From Adenophora triphylla var. japonica (lineage: Eukaryota > Streptophyta > Magnoliopsida > Asterales > Campanulaceae): a stretch of DNA of 64,000 nucleotides. Positions 22,948 to 31,767 of this stretch are shown here, in pieces. The notes under the pieces are model-generated. The model had not been told where the DNA came from. It did no database searches and saw only the letters and a program-made list of their open reading frames with translations. A program made the translations under genes and the position numbers. Location: contig JAFEMH010005423.1 of NCBI GenBank assembly GCA_022495995.1, positions 99,661 to 163,660 on the forward strand, given 5' to 3'. Numbering within the stretch: position 1 is the first letter of the stretch; each line of letters begins with the position of its first letter.

Positions 22948-25778
22948 TGATGGAGGAAATCTCCCTCTTATAATAAAATACTAGCAAGCGCACTGGTTAT
23001 CGATGTAGTAATATGCACAAGTAAAGGTTGAATCCGTAAAGACTTGGTGAAAACTATTAAATTCAAGTAATGAAAATGTAACACAAATGGGGGTTTTGGT
23101 TTGACTGATTATTATTCTACTAATTGCAAAAATTAAAGATTAAACTAAGAAAGCAAATAAAAACAAGGATTAACTCAGATTAAAAGAGAGATTCACGGAT
23201 TGAGTTTCATAACTATCTTCACTATATGTTATTTAATAATAAAGGAATCAATATCATTCAATTGTTCACTCACTAAAGTAGGAATTGGGGCGGTTAGGTA
23301 GCCAGATTGCAATCCTATTACTCTATTTATATTATTCTTTCTGCAAGGTCCGATTAACATGCAAAGAGTTTATTAAGTACTTAAGAATATTAGAATCTAG
23401 ATCCGTTTGACTTTTGCAAGGTCCTCAATTAATTCTAATCACCACAACAATGGTCTATTAATGGATGTGTTTTACCCATCTAAATGATATACTTTTGTAC
23501 CTATTTTGTGCTCGATCCTTGGGAATTTTGATGTATTTCTAGTGTTTTTGTAAAGTACATGGGCTGGATTGCAAAAGGACAGAAAAGTAAGGACCAAAGC
23601 TGGAAAAAGGGCTGAGGGCGACCACACCCCTAAAAGGGAGTGGCCACACCCTTTAGGCATAAAGTAAGGGCGAACACGCAAGGAAGAGCGAGAGGCCGCA
23701 CCTAATTTACACGCGTTGAGTGCGACTGCGCGTTTAAGTGGGAATGATCGTGCCTACACGAATTTGAGACGGATCCGTGGCTTTTTCTCCAGATTAGGCA
23801 AGGATTTGGAAGGGATTGTTGTGGTAGCTTACGAAAACCTCCTCCTCAAGTATAAATACAAGAACTAGATTAGCATCTTTGTATCTTCCAATTGATAGTT
23901 TAGGTTTCAAGGATTCAAGAAGAATTTCATTTTAGGTTTATTTATTTGTTTATTTATTTTATTTTCTTCTTTAATGGCCCTTCGCGGCTAAATTCTTGGT
24001 TCGTGGATTGGGTGATTAACAACTGGATCTTTATGCTAAGGTTTTAATTCTTTCTATCTTCTTTCCCATTCTTGTTCTTCTCAGCATTCTTAATGATTGT
24101 TCTTGAGATCAATTGTATTGACTTAGCGGAATATACTTTTGATCTATTGAATGTATTTGGGTATGAACCATTGCACTAGCGTGGATGATTTATATTTTGA
24201 CCATTGGTGAGAAAGGTAGATTCAATTGATGATCTAGCGAAATTCATATAAATCTAGGTTTTTATGTTCTTATGATTTAATGACAAAATTTTGAATGTTT
24301 ATATTAACCTAGCGGAAGCTATAAACACAAAGAGAGAAGTTATTAGGGTTCTAATGTTTGTATTGACCTAGCAGAATATATCAAATGTACTAACCCTAAT
24401 CTTTTGTGAACGAACCCTTGAATAAGATTGATTTCTTTATTACATTAAAAATAAAGCATAAAGTGATAATTGTTATAATCCCCAATTCATGATTCCCTTG
24501 TTATCTTGATTTCTTTTACTTGCTTTAAATTCCTATTTTCTTAGGTTAAATAAACAATCAAATCAAAACCCCCTTTTTGTTACTTTTTACACTATTAAAA
24601 TACACTTTTTCATCAACGAGTCTTTGTGAATTTGACCCTTGCAATTGCATATTACAACATTAATAATTAGTGCACTTACTAGGTAAATTTAATAAGAGGG
24701 ATAAATCCTCCATCATCTATGTATAAACCTCCACGCAAGTGTAATGATTTATACACAAGTAGTTAAAGGGCCAAAATTATCTTAACATAAAGTTAAAACC
24801 CTAAAACGAAATTAAAACTATTGTGATGAACAAGAACAAAATAGATTGGAAGAATTAAATCATATATAGAATAGAGATCCAATAGTTGTTACATCCAATC
24901 CATTAATCTAAAGAAATTAGCTACTCAGTTTCTTTATTCAAGTCAGATAGTTGATCGACAAAGCACCGCCCAAAGGTGCTCATAGAGCTGGTCCCCGGTG
25001 GCGTAAGATCCAAAGATAAATAAATAAATAAAGAATATAAAAACCTTAATTGAATCCTTGAATACTAAAAAAAATGTAAAACTAGAATAAACCATATATT
25101 TACATAAATCTAAAAGTTATTGAAGTTGTTCTATTTATAATAGGGTGAAGAAGGTAAATTAGGAAAACAATAGATTTCCTTGAAAAAGGAAAAACTGAGC
25201 TACTGGCCGAAAATTCCCCACATGTTCCTGAATTTTTTGTAATTTTAGAAAAGTCATCCAATTTTGCATAAAATCTCGAAAAGTCCCTAGAATTAATTTC
25301 CAACAGATCCCTCAACCCTTGCAAAATACCCATCAGGTCCCTAGGGGTGCGGTCGCACATTAAGGAGGTGTGCGGTCGTGCACCTGATCTAGATTTCTTT
25401 GGAGTTTCTGTTGTGTGGTGTGGGCGCACCGCACTACGGTATGCGGCCGCACCTTCTGCATTTCGACTTATACCTTTTTAGCCGAACCTTCGAAAATCAT
25501 AACTTCTTTGTACCAACTCCGTTTTGGATGTCTCATATATCGTTGGAAATCGCTCGACGAGTAATATCCAATAGAATTGGTTGCTCAGTGGTCTCAGCTT
25601 TTATCTTTCTCTAAATTCCTTTTTTCTTTCATTGTTGCTCCGATCCAAATAATTCCTTTTTGCAATCTTTAAGCTCATACTCCACGCACTTTTCCTTTCC
25701 TTCCCTATACTAATAAACACTCCAAAAAACCATTAAAACACTCAATATTGATCACTAAATAGGTATAAGAATATATCA
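22948..25778 (-). mobile_element. Athila-type 5' LTR (1600 bp without its insertion)
   Basis: On the minus strand it starts TGATATATTC at 25778 and ends TCCTCCATCA at 22948 beside the primer site. It is interrupted by the plus-strand LTR at 23485-24715. The two halves (22948-23484 and 24716-25778) join in the right order when compared with that inserted LTR. TATA box TATAAATA is on the minus strand at 25132-25139. GC-rich inverted motifs (TGCGGTCGCAC, TGTGCGGTCGTGCAC) lie at 25345-25375, about 210-240 bp upstream of it. Confidence 0.8.
23485..24715 (+). mobile_element. Solo LTR of a related Athila subfamily, opposite orientation
   Basis: It runs TGATATACTT...CCTCCATCA. TATA box TATAAATA is at 23851. 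Its last few hundred bases are an inverted match to 22948-23330, the end of the host LTR, so the two are related but diverged. No primer site follows at 24716, and the host LTR resumes on both sides. TCTA is found at both borders (TCTAAA left, TCTATG right), an imperfect target duplication. U3 carries repeated GCGACC/GGCCGCACC motifs (23637-23740). Confidence 0.75.
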
Positions 25779-25920
25779 CTTGTACGAGTAGACACACATC
25801 AATCACTTATACACATTTCTCTCTCAACCTCAACCCTCTCTCTCTCTCTACCACCAGTAGCACCATCTTACTGACAACCTAGGGACCTTCACACTGGAAA
25901 CGGTCACCTCAAAGAATATA
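25779..25920. other. Unassigned AT- and CT-rich stretch
   Basis: Contains a CTCTCTCTCTCTCT run. No gene or element seen. Confidence 0.5.
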
Positions 25921-26141
25921 CTCCCTCCGTCTCAGAAATATATGCACTGGGAATTAAGGTAAAAAGTGAAAAAGGTGCTGTGTTGTGGGTGTAGATGGTT
26001 GGGTAGGAGAGAGAAAGTGAAGTAAGTGGGTAATGGTTGTGAGTAGAGAGAAGTGAGTCCCATTTTTATTTTAGGAAATTACAGATTATTGTGGGACGTC
26101 CAAAAGGAATCTTTTTGCATATTATCGTGGGAAGGAGGGAG
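25921..26141. mobile_element. Stowaway-type MITE
   Basis: 221 bp. Terminal inverted repeat CTCCCTCCGTCTC... at the left and ...GGAAGGAGGGAG at the right, with TA on both sides (25919-25920 and 26142-26143). These are the ends and target site of Stowaway (Tc1/mariner-like) miniature elements. No coding capacity. Confidence 0.9.
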
Positions 26142-26199
26142 TATATGCAGATCTAGCCCTTGCAGGTGTCCGACGAGCCTCATTCGACTCTCCGGACAA

Positions 26200-26494
26200 A
26201 GCCCAAATCTCTTGTTTGATGTTGTTTATGTTGAGTTACGAAAAGTTAGGGCTTGAGTAACAAAGGGAGATGGTTTCGGAGTAGAAAGTGTAAAGGCCAC
26301 AAGTGATGTCAACTCTCCTGTTTGGAGAACAATGGTTGCAGTCAAGGAAGAGCTAAGTGACTCCTCTGGTTTGGTTAATGGAAGCCCATATGAAAATGGA
26401 TGGATTATAAAAGTGGAGATAAGCAATAGTGAAAAATTGAAGTTGTTAATGGATTCTGATGTACTTCAAGATTTGTGAAGAAAAAGATGCATAG
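26200..26494 (+). pseudogene. Glycine cleavage system H protein pseudogene fragment
   Basis: In plants the H protein carries the lipoyl arm of the mitochondrial glycine decarboxylase complex in photorespiration. From 26218 the frame reads DVVYVELRKVRA-stop-VTKGDGFG, then VESVKATSDVNSP, where the Lys of VESVKA is the lipoylation site. It continues with VKEELSDSSGLVNGSPYENG and WIIKVEISNSEKLKLLM. The conserved C-terminus CEEKDA-stop (26474-26494) is reached only after a frameshift. In-frame stops are at 26254 and 26476. About the last 85 residues of the protein are represented; the N-terminus and transit peptide are missing. It lies just right of the Stowaway MITE. Confidence 0.87.
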
Positions 26495-26700
26495 CACTAA
26501 TCACCCCAAACCCAAAAATTCTTCAATGGAAGTCTCTTTTTTTGCTCATTCAATGGATTTGTTTATCACTCAACTTCACCTTTATATTTTCTTTCTCCGT
26601 CTGTCTCCTTTTTTTTCACTTGTCAATAGTACCTTATTTTGTTGAATGTTTTTAAATGAAACCAAGAATAAATTTCCTTTTTTTAAAAAAATAAAAAGTA
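26495..26700. other. Unassigned AT-rich stretch
   Basis: CTTTCTCCGTCTGTCTCC (about 26591) looks like an isolated Stowaway end, but no partner is seen. No gene. Confidence 0.4.
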
Positions 26701-26811
26701 CGTTCATCCATCTCAAAATAAATGTCCAAAAATGTTCAAACTTTTGATTACTCTTGATCAACAACAAATTTGATTTTTTTTAAGACGTTGATTTTGAATT
26801 TTGGGACGGAG
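26701..26811. mobile_element. Degenerate Stowaway-like MITE
   Basis: The left end CGTTCATCCATCTCAAAATA resembles a mutated CTCCCTCCGTCTCAAAATA. The right end is TTTTGGGACGGAG. TA flanks both sides (26699-26700 and 26812-26813). Length 111 bp. Confidence 0.6.
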
Positions 26812-27411
26812 TAAGTAATATTTGAATTTTTTACCAAAAACTATATAAAAACATGTAAGTTGTGATTTTATAAAAAATTAATTCTCGCACACAACACACA
26901 CACACCCACACGTCCTCTCTCTACCCAACCCACCTCCAACGATCACCTTCCCCACCTCCGTCTACCACCTTCATCTCCGGCCACCATAATGGCAGTATGT
27001 AACTTATCAACACATGTACCTTATTCGTGTTTTCCCATCGCTGGCCAAAACCAAACTCCGATCGTCTCTCTCTTTCAGCCCAACTTTTGCTGCCGTCCAC
27101 ATCAGATTTCCAACAGTTCTTCCTCTGCAATTCCAGGTTCCGGCCACACCACCATCTCTTTTGTTTCTGGCCGGCCTAAGCAGCTTGGAGATGAGTGAAA
27201 TTGCCGGCAATGGTAAACGCCCACAAACCGAACTCTTCCATTTCCATCCCTTTCAAGTCCTGTCTACTCTACTGGCTTCAATCAATTACACCCCCCCCCT
27301 TTTCATCTAAACTCAACATTCATAACAAGTGGTGATGGGTTAAATTTCAATGAGTGATTCCAATTTCACGGAAATGGGTGAAATTAATTTTCACTTTTGA
27401 TACAAAGTAAC
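26812..27411 (+). other. Possible gene-derived 5' segment, unassigned
   Basis: After a CA-rich, CT-rich leader, an ORF of 69 codons at 26989-27198 (MAVCNLSTHVPYSCFPIAGQ...) is rich in Ser, Pro and Asn. It could be a transit-peptide-like N-terminus or chance. No domain is recognised and no splice-consistent continuation is evident. It ends in element F at 27412. Confidence 0.3.
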
Positions 27412-27596
27412 TGTAGACACCCCATTATTATGAACCTATCGCGGCAGAGTTATGCCACTCTAAGTCTCGCCATTGGTTTTGGAGTAGAAATTCACCATTT
27501 CGTCATGTTTCGTTAAATTTTGACTAACGGGTGTTAGTTTGGATTAAACTGTATACGAGATAACAAGGGGTGGACTAATCTGTCCTTTGTGAGCCT

Positions 27597-27633
27597 TGTC
27601 CCGCGCGGGACATGGCATGTCTCGCGCGAGACT
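27597..27633. promoter_or_regulatory. Paired GC-rich palindromes in U3 of LTR F
   Basis: TGTCCCGCGCGGGACA (27597-27612) is a perfect 16-bp palindrome. TGTCTCGCGCGAGACT (27618-27633) is nearly perfect. They lie 5 bp apart and about 150 bp upstream of the TATA box. TGTCTC is the classic auxin-response half site. Confidence 0.6.
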
Positions 27634-27783
27634 AACCTTCTGCAGGATGTGCAAAGTCACTTTCCTTGTCGATTTCAACCTCTTTTCTTGATAAATCTTC
27701 TCCAATTCGGGTCTCTACTGATCATAGAGTTCTGGAAGCTTCCTTGGGAGGAATCCCAATCCACTTTGGTCTCCTAAAATCTC

Positions 27784-27789
27784 TATAAA
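27784..27789 (+). promoter_or_regulatory. TATA box of LTR F
   Basis: CTCTATAAATAC, about 370 bp from the LTR start. The same box is on the minus strand of LTR F' at 30281-30286. Confidence 0.7.
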
Positions 27790-28382
27790 TACTTGATGAC
27801 TTTCAGTATTTCCAGCCCCCGACATTTTTGATCCCCGATCAATAACACAACACACACACAACTTTGTTGGTTTCTCTCCCTGAAAGATTCCTACAAATCA
27901 CCCATAAGCAAACACAAAAGTTCGTTTATCAACCTTGTTGATCAACGAACATCGAGATTCAAGTCTAGGATCGAGGTGAAACTCTGTCCGAATCACTTCT
28001 TAAATTCGAAGGTAATCTTCCTTCATTTTTTACTTATTCTAATTAATTATTAGAGTGGTATAACACATCAAATCTAGGATCGGCCTAGAGCCTCTCCAAA
28101 TCATGGAGATGGTCTCGAAGCAATCGATCTGACATTTCGTTTAATCTAATTAAATGGATTTTTAATTTGTTTCCTTTAAAGATAATTATTTATTTGAAAA
28201 CTCCCCTTAAGCAAGATCGATCTTCGGATTGGGTGGATGCGGTGCTCATTGACCTTCCAAATCCATCACTTAAGCCCCGAATCCAAATCTTTTAAAAAAT
28301 GGTTTTTCTATATTTCCATAATAATATAGGTGGTGACTCAAAATAAAATAAAAAGGAGGAAGGCAATTCCACAATCGCTACA

Positions 28383-29682
28383 GTTTGGCGACTCCACTGA
28401 GGATTTTAAAATTAAAGTGGCTTGGACTTACGTCAATTAAGGGGGATTTAAAAAAAAAATCATTTTTTATTCAGTTTCAGGCAAGTCCCGCATAAGACAA
28501 CCCTTTGTCTCGCGCGAGACAAAACCTCTGTAATCTGTTTTGTTTTTTGGTTTTCCTCGTTCGTCTCAAGATCCGAGATAAGATTCGAACATGCAAGGGG
28601 GATTTCAGATTACAATATTTGCAGAGTTCTTTCATCTTAAGGCCTCCCTTAAGATGTAGGACTCGATTTGTGATTTATTTAATTAATTATTATTTAAATT
28701 GCGTGTGATTGGTTATTGATTAAAGTCCGATCCATGGAGGATTCGGGAGTTGTAATTTAAATTAATTTATTTCTCTCTCTCTCTCCTTTATGTGGAACTA
28801 CGATGGCTTGAGTCTTCCTAATTTGAGAGAAACGTAGGCAACCACTTGGTGCGGCCATTATCTGTTTTCCTTTAGTTTTCAAAAAAAAAAGCTCTCTATT
28901 TTTCTCTATCACCTAGATTGACTCTCACACACGTGCACTCATATTATAACTGTCATTGCAATACATACCCTTGATAAATCCGGGACCCACACTAAGGACG
29001 GATGATGGTAATCACCTAATCGCCGGTCTCTCCAAAGTTGGATCATCCCACTTCGCGTCTTCAATCCATCTAGATTGTCATATCGCGAGGAGCCTAGCCT
29101 TCCAGCCCTGCATCGCCTCATGAATCATGTAGATTATTCTTCTAAGAACACTCCGTGACCGATCAGTTTTGACTCGATAATCTTTCTATGTCTTTGACCA
29201 AAGTAAATATAATGTAAAATTGACCATAAAGAAGGATTCGGAAAAGTCCCTTCGGAAAAAGAAAAAAAAAGAGTCCCTTCGGAATGACTCTTTCGGAATT
29301 GTCCTGTCAAAAAGCGTGATCCCTTTAAAAATAAAAATCCTTCAAATCAATTCTACATGGCTTTATTTTACAAAGAACGGTCTGATTACTTAGTCATTAG
29401 GTTTGGATAAAGACCTTAGAAACCCCTCAAAACGGATTATCCATTCCGACCAAATTTTAGGTCTAATAAAAATCGACTTTCAATGTGATTGTCTCGAGCG
29501 AGACTACTTGTTCCGCGCGGGACAAAGCTTCTGTTTGATGTGCTGAGCCTGAACCCTTTAAGCCTTCTTCCGACTCATTGGGGCTAGATTTGATCTTGAC
29601 ACAATCTCTGCACTTATTTGCTAGTTTTTCGAAGCTACATCAGCCTCAAGACTCTCCTAACACAATGTCCATGGAAGAATAC
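28383..29682 (+). mobile_element. Element F internal remnant
   Basis: The primer site TGGCGACTCCACTGAGGA is at 28386-28403 (tRNA-Arg type). Then come a palindrome TGTCTCGCGCGAGACA (28506-28521) in the leader, the GAACTACG...ACGTAGGCA pair (28795-28840) that elsewhere follows integrase, GTCCCTTCGGAA repeats (29248-29285), and a second palindrome pair (29490-29524). No gag or pol is seen, so the coding part is deleted. The rest of F, if any, should lie beyond F'. Confidence 0.65.
29490..29524. promoter_or_regulatory. Paired palindromes in element F
   Basis: TGTCTCGAGCGAGACT and TTCCGCGCGGGACA, 5 bp apart, followed by AAGCTTCTG as at several other pairs. Confidence 0.5.
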
Positions 29683-30654
29683 TGTAGTGATGCGCGGATT
29701 TTTCTACCCTTTTTTGAACATCTTTTGAGTCGCCACCTATATTATTCGTTTGGAAACATAGAAAAACCATTTTGAAAGAGATTTTGGGTTCGGGACTTAG
29801 GTTATGGAATGGGAAGGTCAAGGAGCACCCATTCCACCCAATCCGGAGATCGGTCTTGCTAAAGAAAAGAGAGGTTTTCAAAATAAAAAATAAAATAAAG
29901 ATCCATTTAACGGGGTTAAACGGAATGTAGGATCGATTGCTTCGAGACCATCCCCATGATTTAGGGAGGCTCTAAGCCGATCCTAGATTCTATGTATTTA
30001 TACCACTCTAACAATCAATTAGAAAGGAAATAGAGGTTACCTTGCGTGAGGTGATTCGGGCAGAGTTTCGACTCAAGTTTAGAGTCGAATCTTGACACGG
30101 ACAGAGCTTCGCTTCAGTCCTTGATTCGGATCTTGATGTTTGTTTATCAACAAGGTTGACAAACAAACTTTTTAGGTGATTTTAGGGGTGATTTACAGGA
30201 ATCTTTCAAGGAGAGAAACCAGTAAATGTAGGGGGATTGTTGGGATTGTGGACCTCTGAAATACTGAAAGTCTTCAGGTATTTATAGGTGTTGGAGAGGT
30301 GTTGAAGATGAGATCAAACACCTTGGGAAGGTTCCATACTCCAAAATTCATTGGCTGGCCGGATGGATGAAGTTTTATCCCGAAAGAGGTTGAAATCGAC
30401 GAGGAAAATGCTATCTGCATTCTGCAGAACACCTTTATCTCGCGCGAGACATGCTATTCCGCTTGAGATAATGCAGTCTGTGGACAATTCTGCCCTTCCC
30501 TCGTTATTTTGTATGCAGTTTAGTCCCAAACTAACGGTGGTTAGTCAAAACTTAACGAAACATGACGAAATGGTGGATTTCTACTTCTTGACTCAAAGTG
30601 AGACTTAGAGCGGTATAAATGTGATCTGATGGGTTCAAAATGGGGTGTCTACAG
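29683..30654 (-). mobile_element. 3' LTR of element F', 972 bp
   Basis: It is the reverse complement of LTR F over its whole length: TGTAGACACCCC at 30654 down to ...CACTACA at 29683. The sequence beyond 30654 is a polypurine tract on the minus strand, so this is a 3' LTR and the element extends to higher coordinates. The TATA box is at 30281-30286. The palindrome TATCTCGCGCGAGACA is at 30436-30451, upstream of it. The PBS-like TGGCGACTC is at 29727-29735. Confidence 0.88.
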
Positions 30655-30668
30655 AGCCCCTCATCGAC
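30655..30668 (-). other. Polypurine tract of element F'
   Basis: Minus strand GATGAGGGGCTC directly before TGTAGACACC. The same GAGGGGCTC tract precedes the LTR in D (36376) and, degraded, in E (62820-62830). Confidence 0.75.
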
Positions 30669-31011
30669 AAGTCTTATGGAAGAAGTCATGTCGACGATAG
30701 AAAAGACATCATTCTAAACATCGGGATGGTCGGACCGCACGGCTTCCTACGTATCTCTATCAGAGAATCAGACCATAACGTAGTTCGACTCCAAAACACG
30801 AAAAGGCTGCTTTAGGTATTTTGAAAATTATTTTGAAAATCGAGGAGATTTTGTTTTGAAAAGGTAAATTCATACTGAGGAATCAAATCAAGACCCAAAT
30901 CTGAATATACCTGTCTGCCTGAAGATTCGCCTGTCTGGGCTCCGAACCTGCGGGGAAATATGTTAGAACACAAAGGCTTACCTGTCCGGTCCTTTGAGTC
31001 CTGTCGGTTTT
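30669..31011 (-). other. 3' untranslated part of F' with ACTACG/CGTAG motif
   Basis: Contains CCTACGT (30746) and CGTAGTTC (30779), the minus-strand form of the pair seen in D, E and F. No coding signal. Confidence 0.5.
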
Positions 31012-31345
31012 GTGACGATTCTCCTGTCTGGGCTCCGAATCGGGCTTTTTGTTGTTTGAGGATGACGATTCACCAGTTTGGGCATTGAATCGGGCTTTTG
31101 TGATGACGATCCACCTGTCTGGGCATTGGATCGGGCTTTTGTGTTGACGATCCACCTGTTTGGGCATTGGATCGAGCTTTTCTGTTGACGATCCACCTGT
31201 CTGGACATTGGATCGAGCTTTTTTGTTGACGATCCACCTGTCTGGGCGTTGTATCGGGCTTTTGTGTTGACGATCCACCTGTCTGGGCATTGGACCGGGC
31301 TTTTCTTTTTGACGATCCACCTGTCTGGGCTCTGAATCGCGTGGA
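31012..31345 (-). repeat. 41-bp tandem repeat array next to the 3' LTR of F'
   Basis: GACGATCCAC recurs at 31105, 31146, 31187, 31228, 31269 and 31311 (steps 41, 41, 41, 41, 42), with two more diverged units to the left. About eight copies. Each holds a CACCTGTCTGGGCATTGGAT core. All three minus-strand frames are open across the array; I take this as repeat effect, not a gene. Tandem arrays near the 3' LTR are known in Tat/Ogre elements. Confidence 0.88.
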
Positions 31346-31562
31346 ATGAGTTAATCTCTGGATCAATCATTTTCGGGCGACTGGTGCCGTATCGGGCGAT
31401 TGTGCGGGTGTCACCTTCGGCTCGTTCCGTGACTTGCGGAGCCGATTTTTCCACGTTTCCTTGCTAGTGTGTCACTTCCAAGGGTAAATTTGTCAAAATT
31501 TTGAATTTTGACGTTGTGTAGACGCTTATTGTCGAGGATAAAATCGTACAATTCCAAAAGGT

Positions 31563-31619
31563 ATATCTCGCGCGAGATATCTTGTCTCGTGCGACACTTC
31601 TACTGTCGGGGCAATATAA
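31563..31619 (+). promoter_or_regulatory. Palindrome pair and TATA-like site upstream of the PMD gene
   Basis: A perfect 18-bp palindrome ATATCTCGCGCGAGATAT (31563-31580) and TGTCTCGTGCGACA (31583-31596) are followed by CAATATAACAG (about 31610-31620) and a 150-bp leader to the ATG at 31768. Confidence 0.5.
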
Positions 31620-31767
31620 CAGTAGCTGTTGTTTCATTTTGAAACACTTCTTTTCATATTTCCCTCCCTAGCTTGAGCCAAGGCGAATTTTCTCTGTGAT
31701 TTTTTGTGAGTTTGCTTGTTGATTTCTTCTCCCAATCAACCCTCAATCCTCCCTCCTTCCAAAATCA

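Larger units (their letters stand above)
27412..28382 (+). mobile_element. LTR of element F, 971 bp
   Basis: TGTAGACACCCC...ATCGCTACA, followed directly by a primer site, so it is a 5' LTR. It is a full-length inverted match of 29683-30654. The PBS-like TGGTGACTC lies 44-52 bp before the end (28331-28339). Confidence 0.88.

Noticed and set aside
26989..27198. Host gene with plastid transit peptide
   Set aside because: The 69-codon frame has a fitting composition but no recognisable mature protein or consistent splice site follows. Kept only as an unassigned segment.
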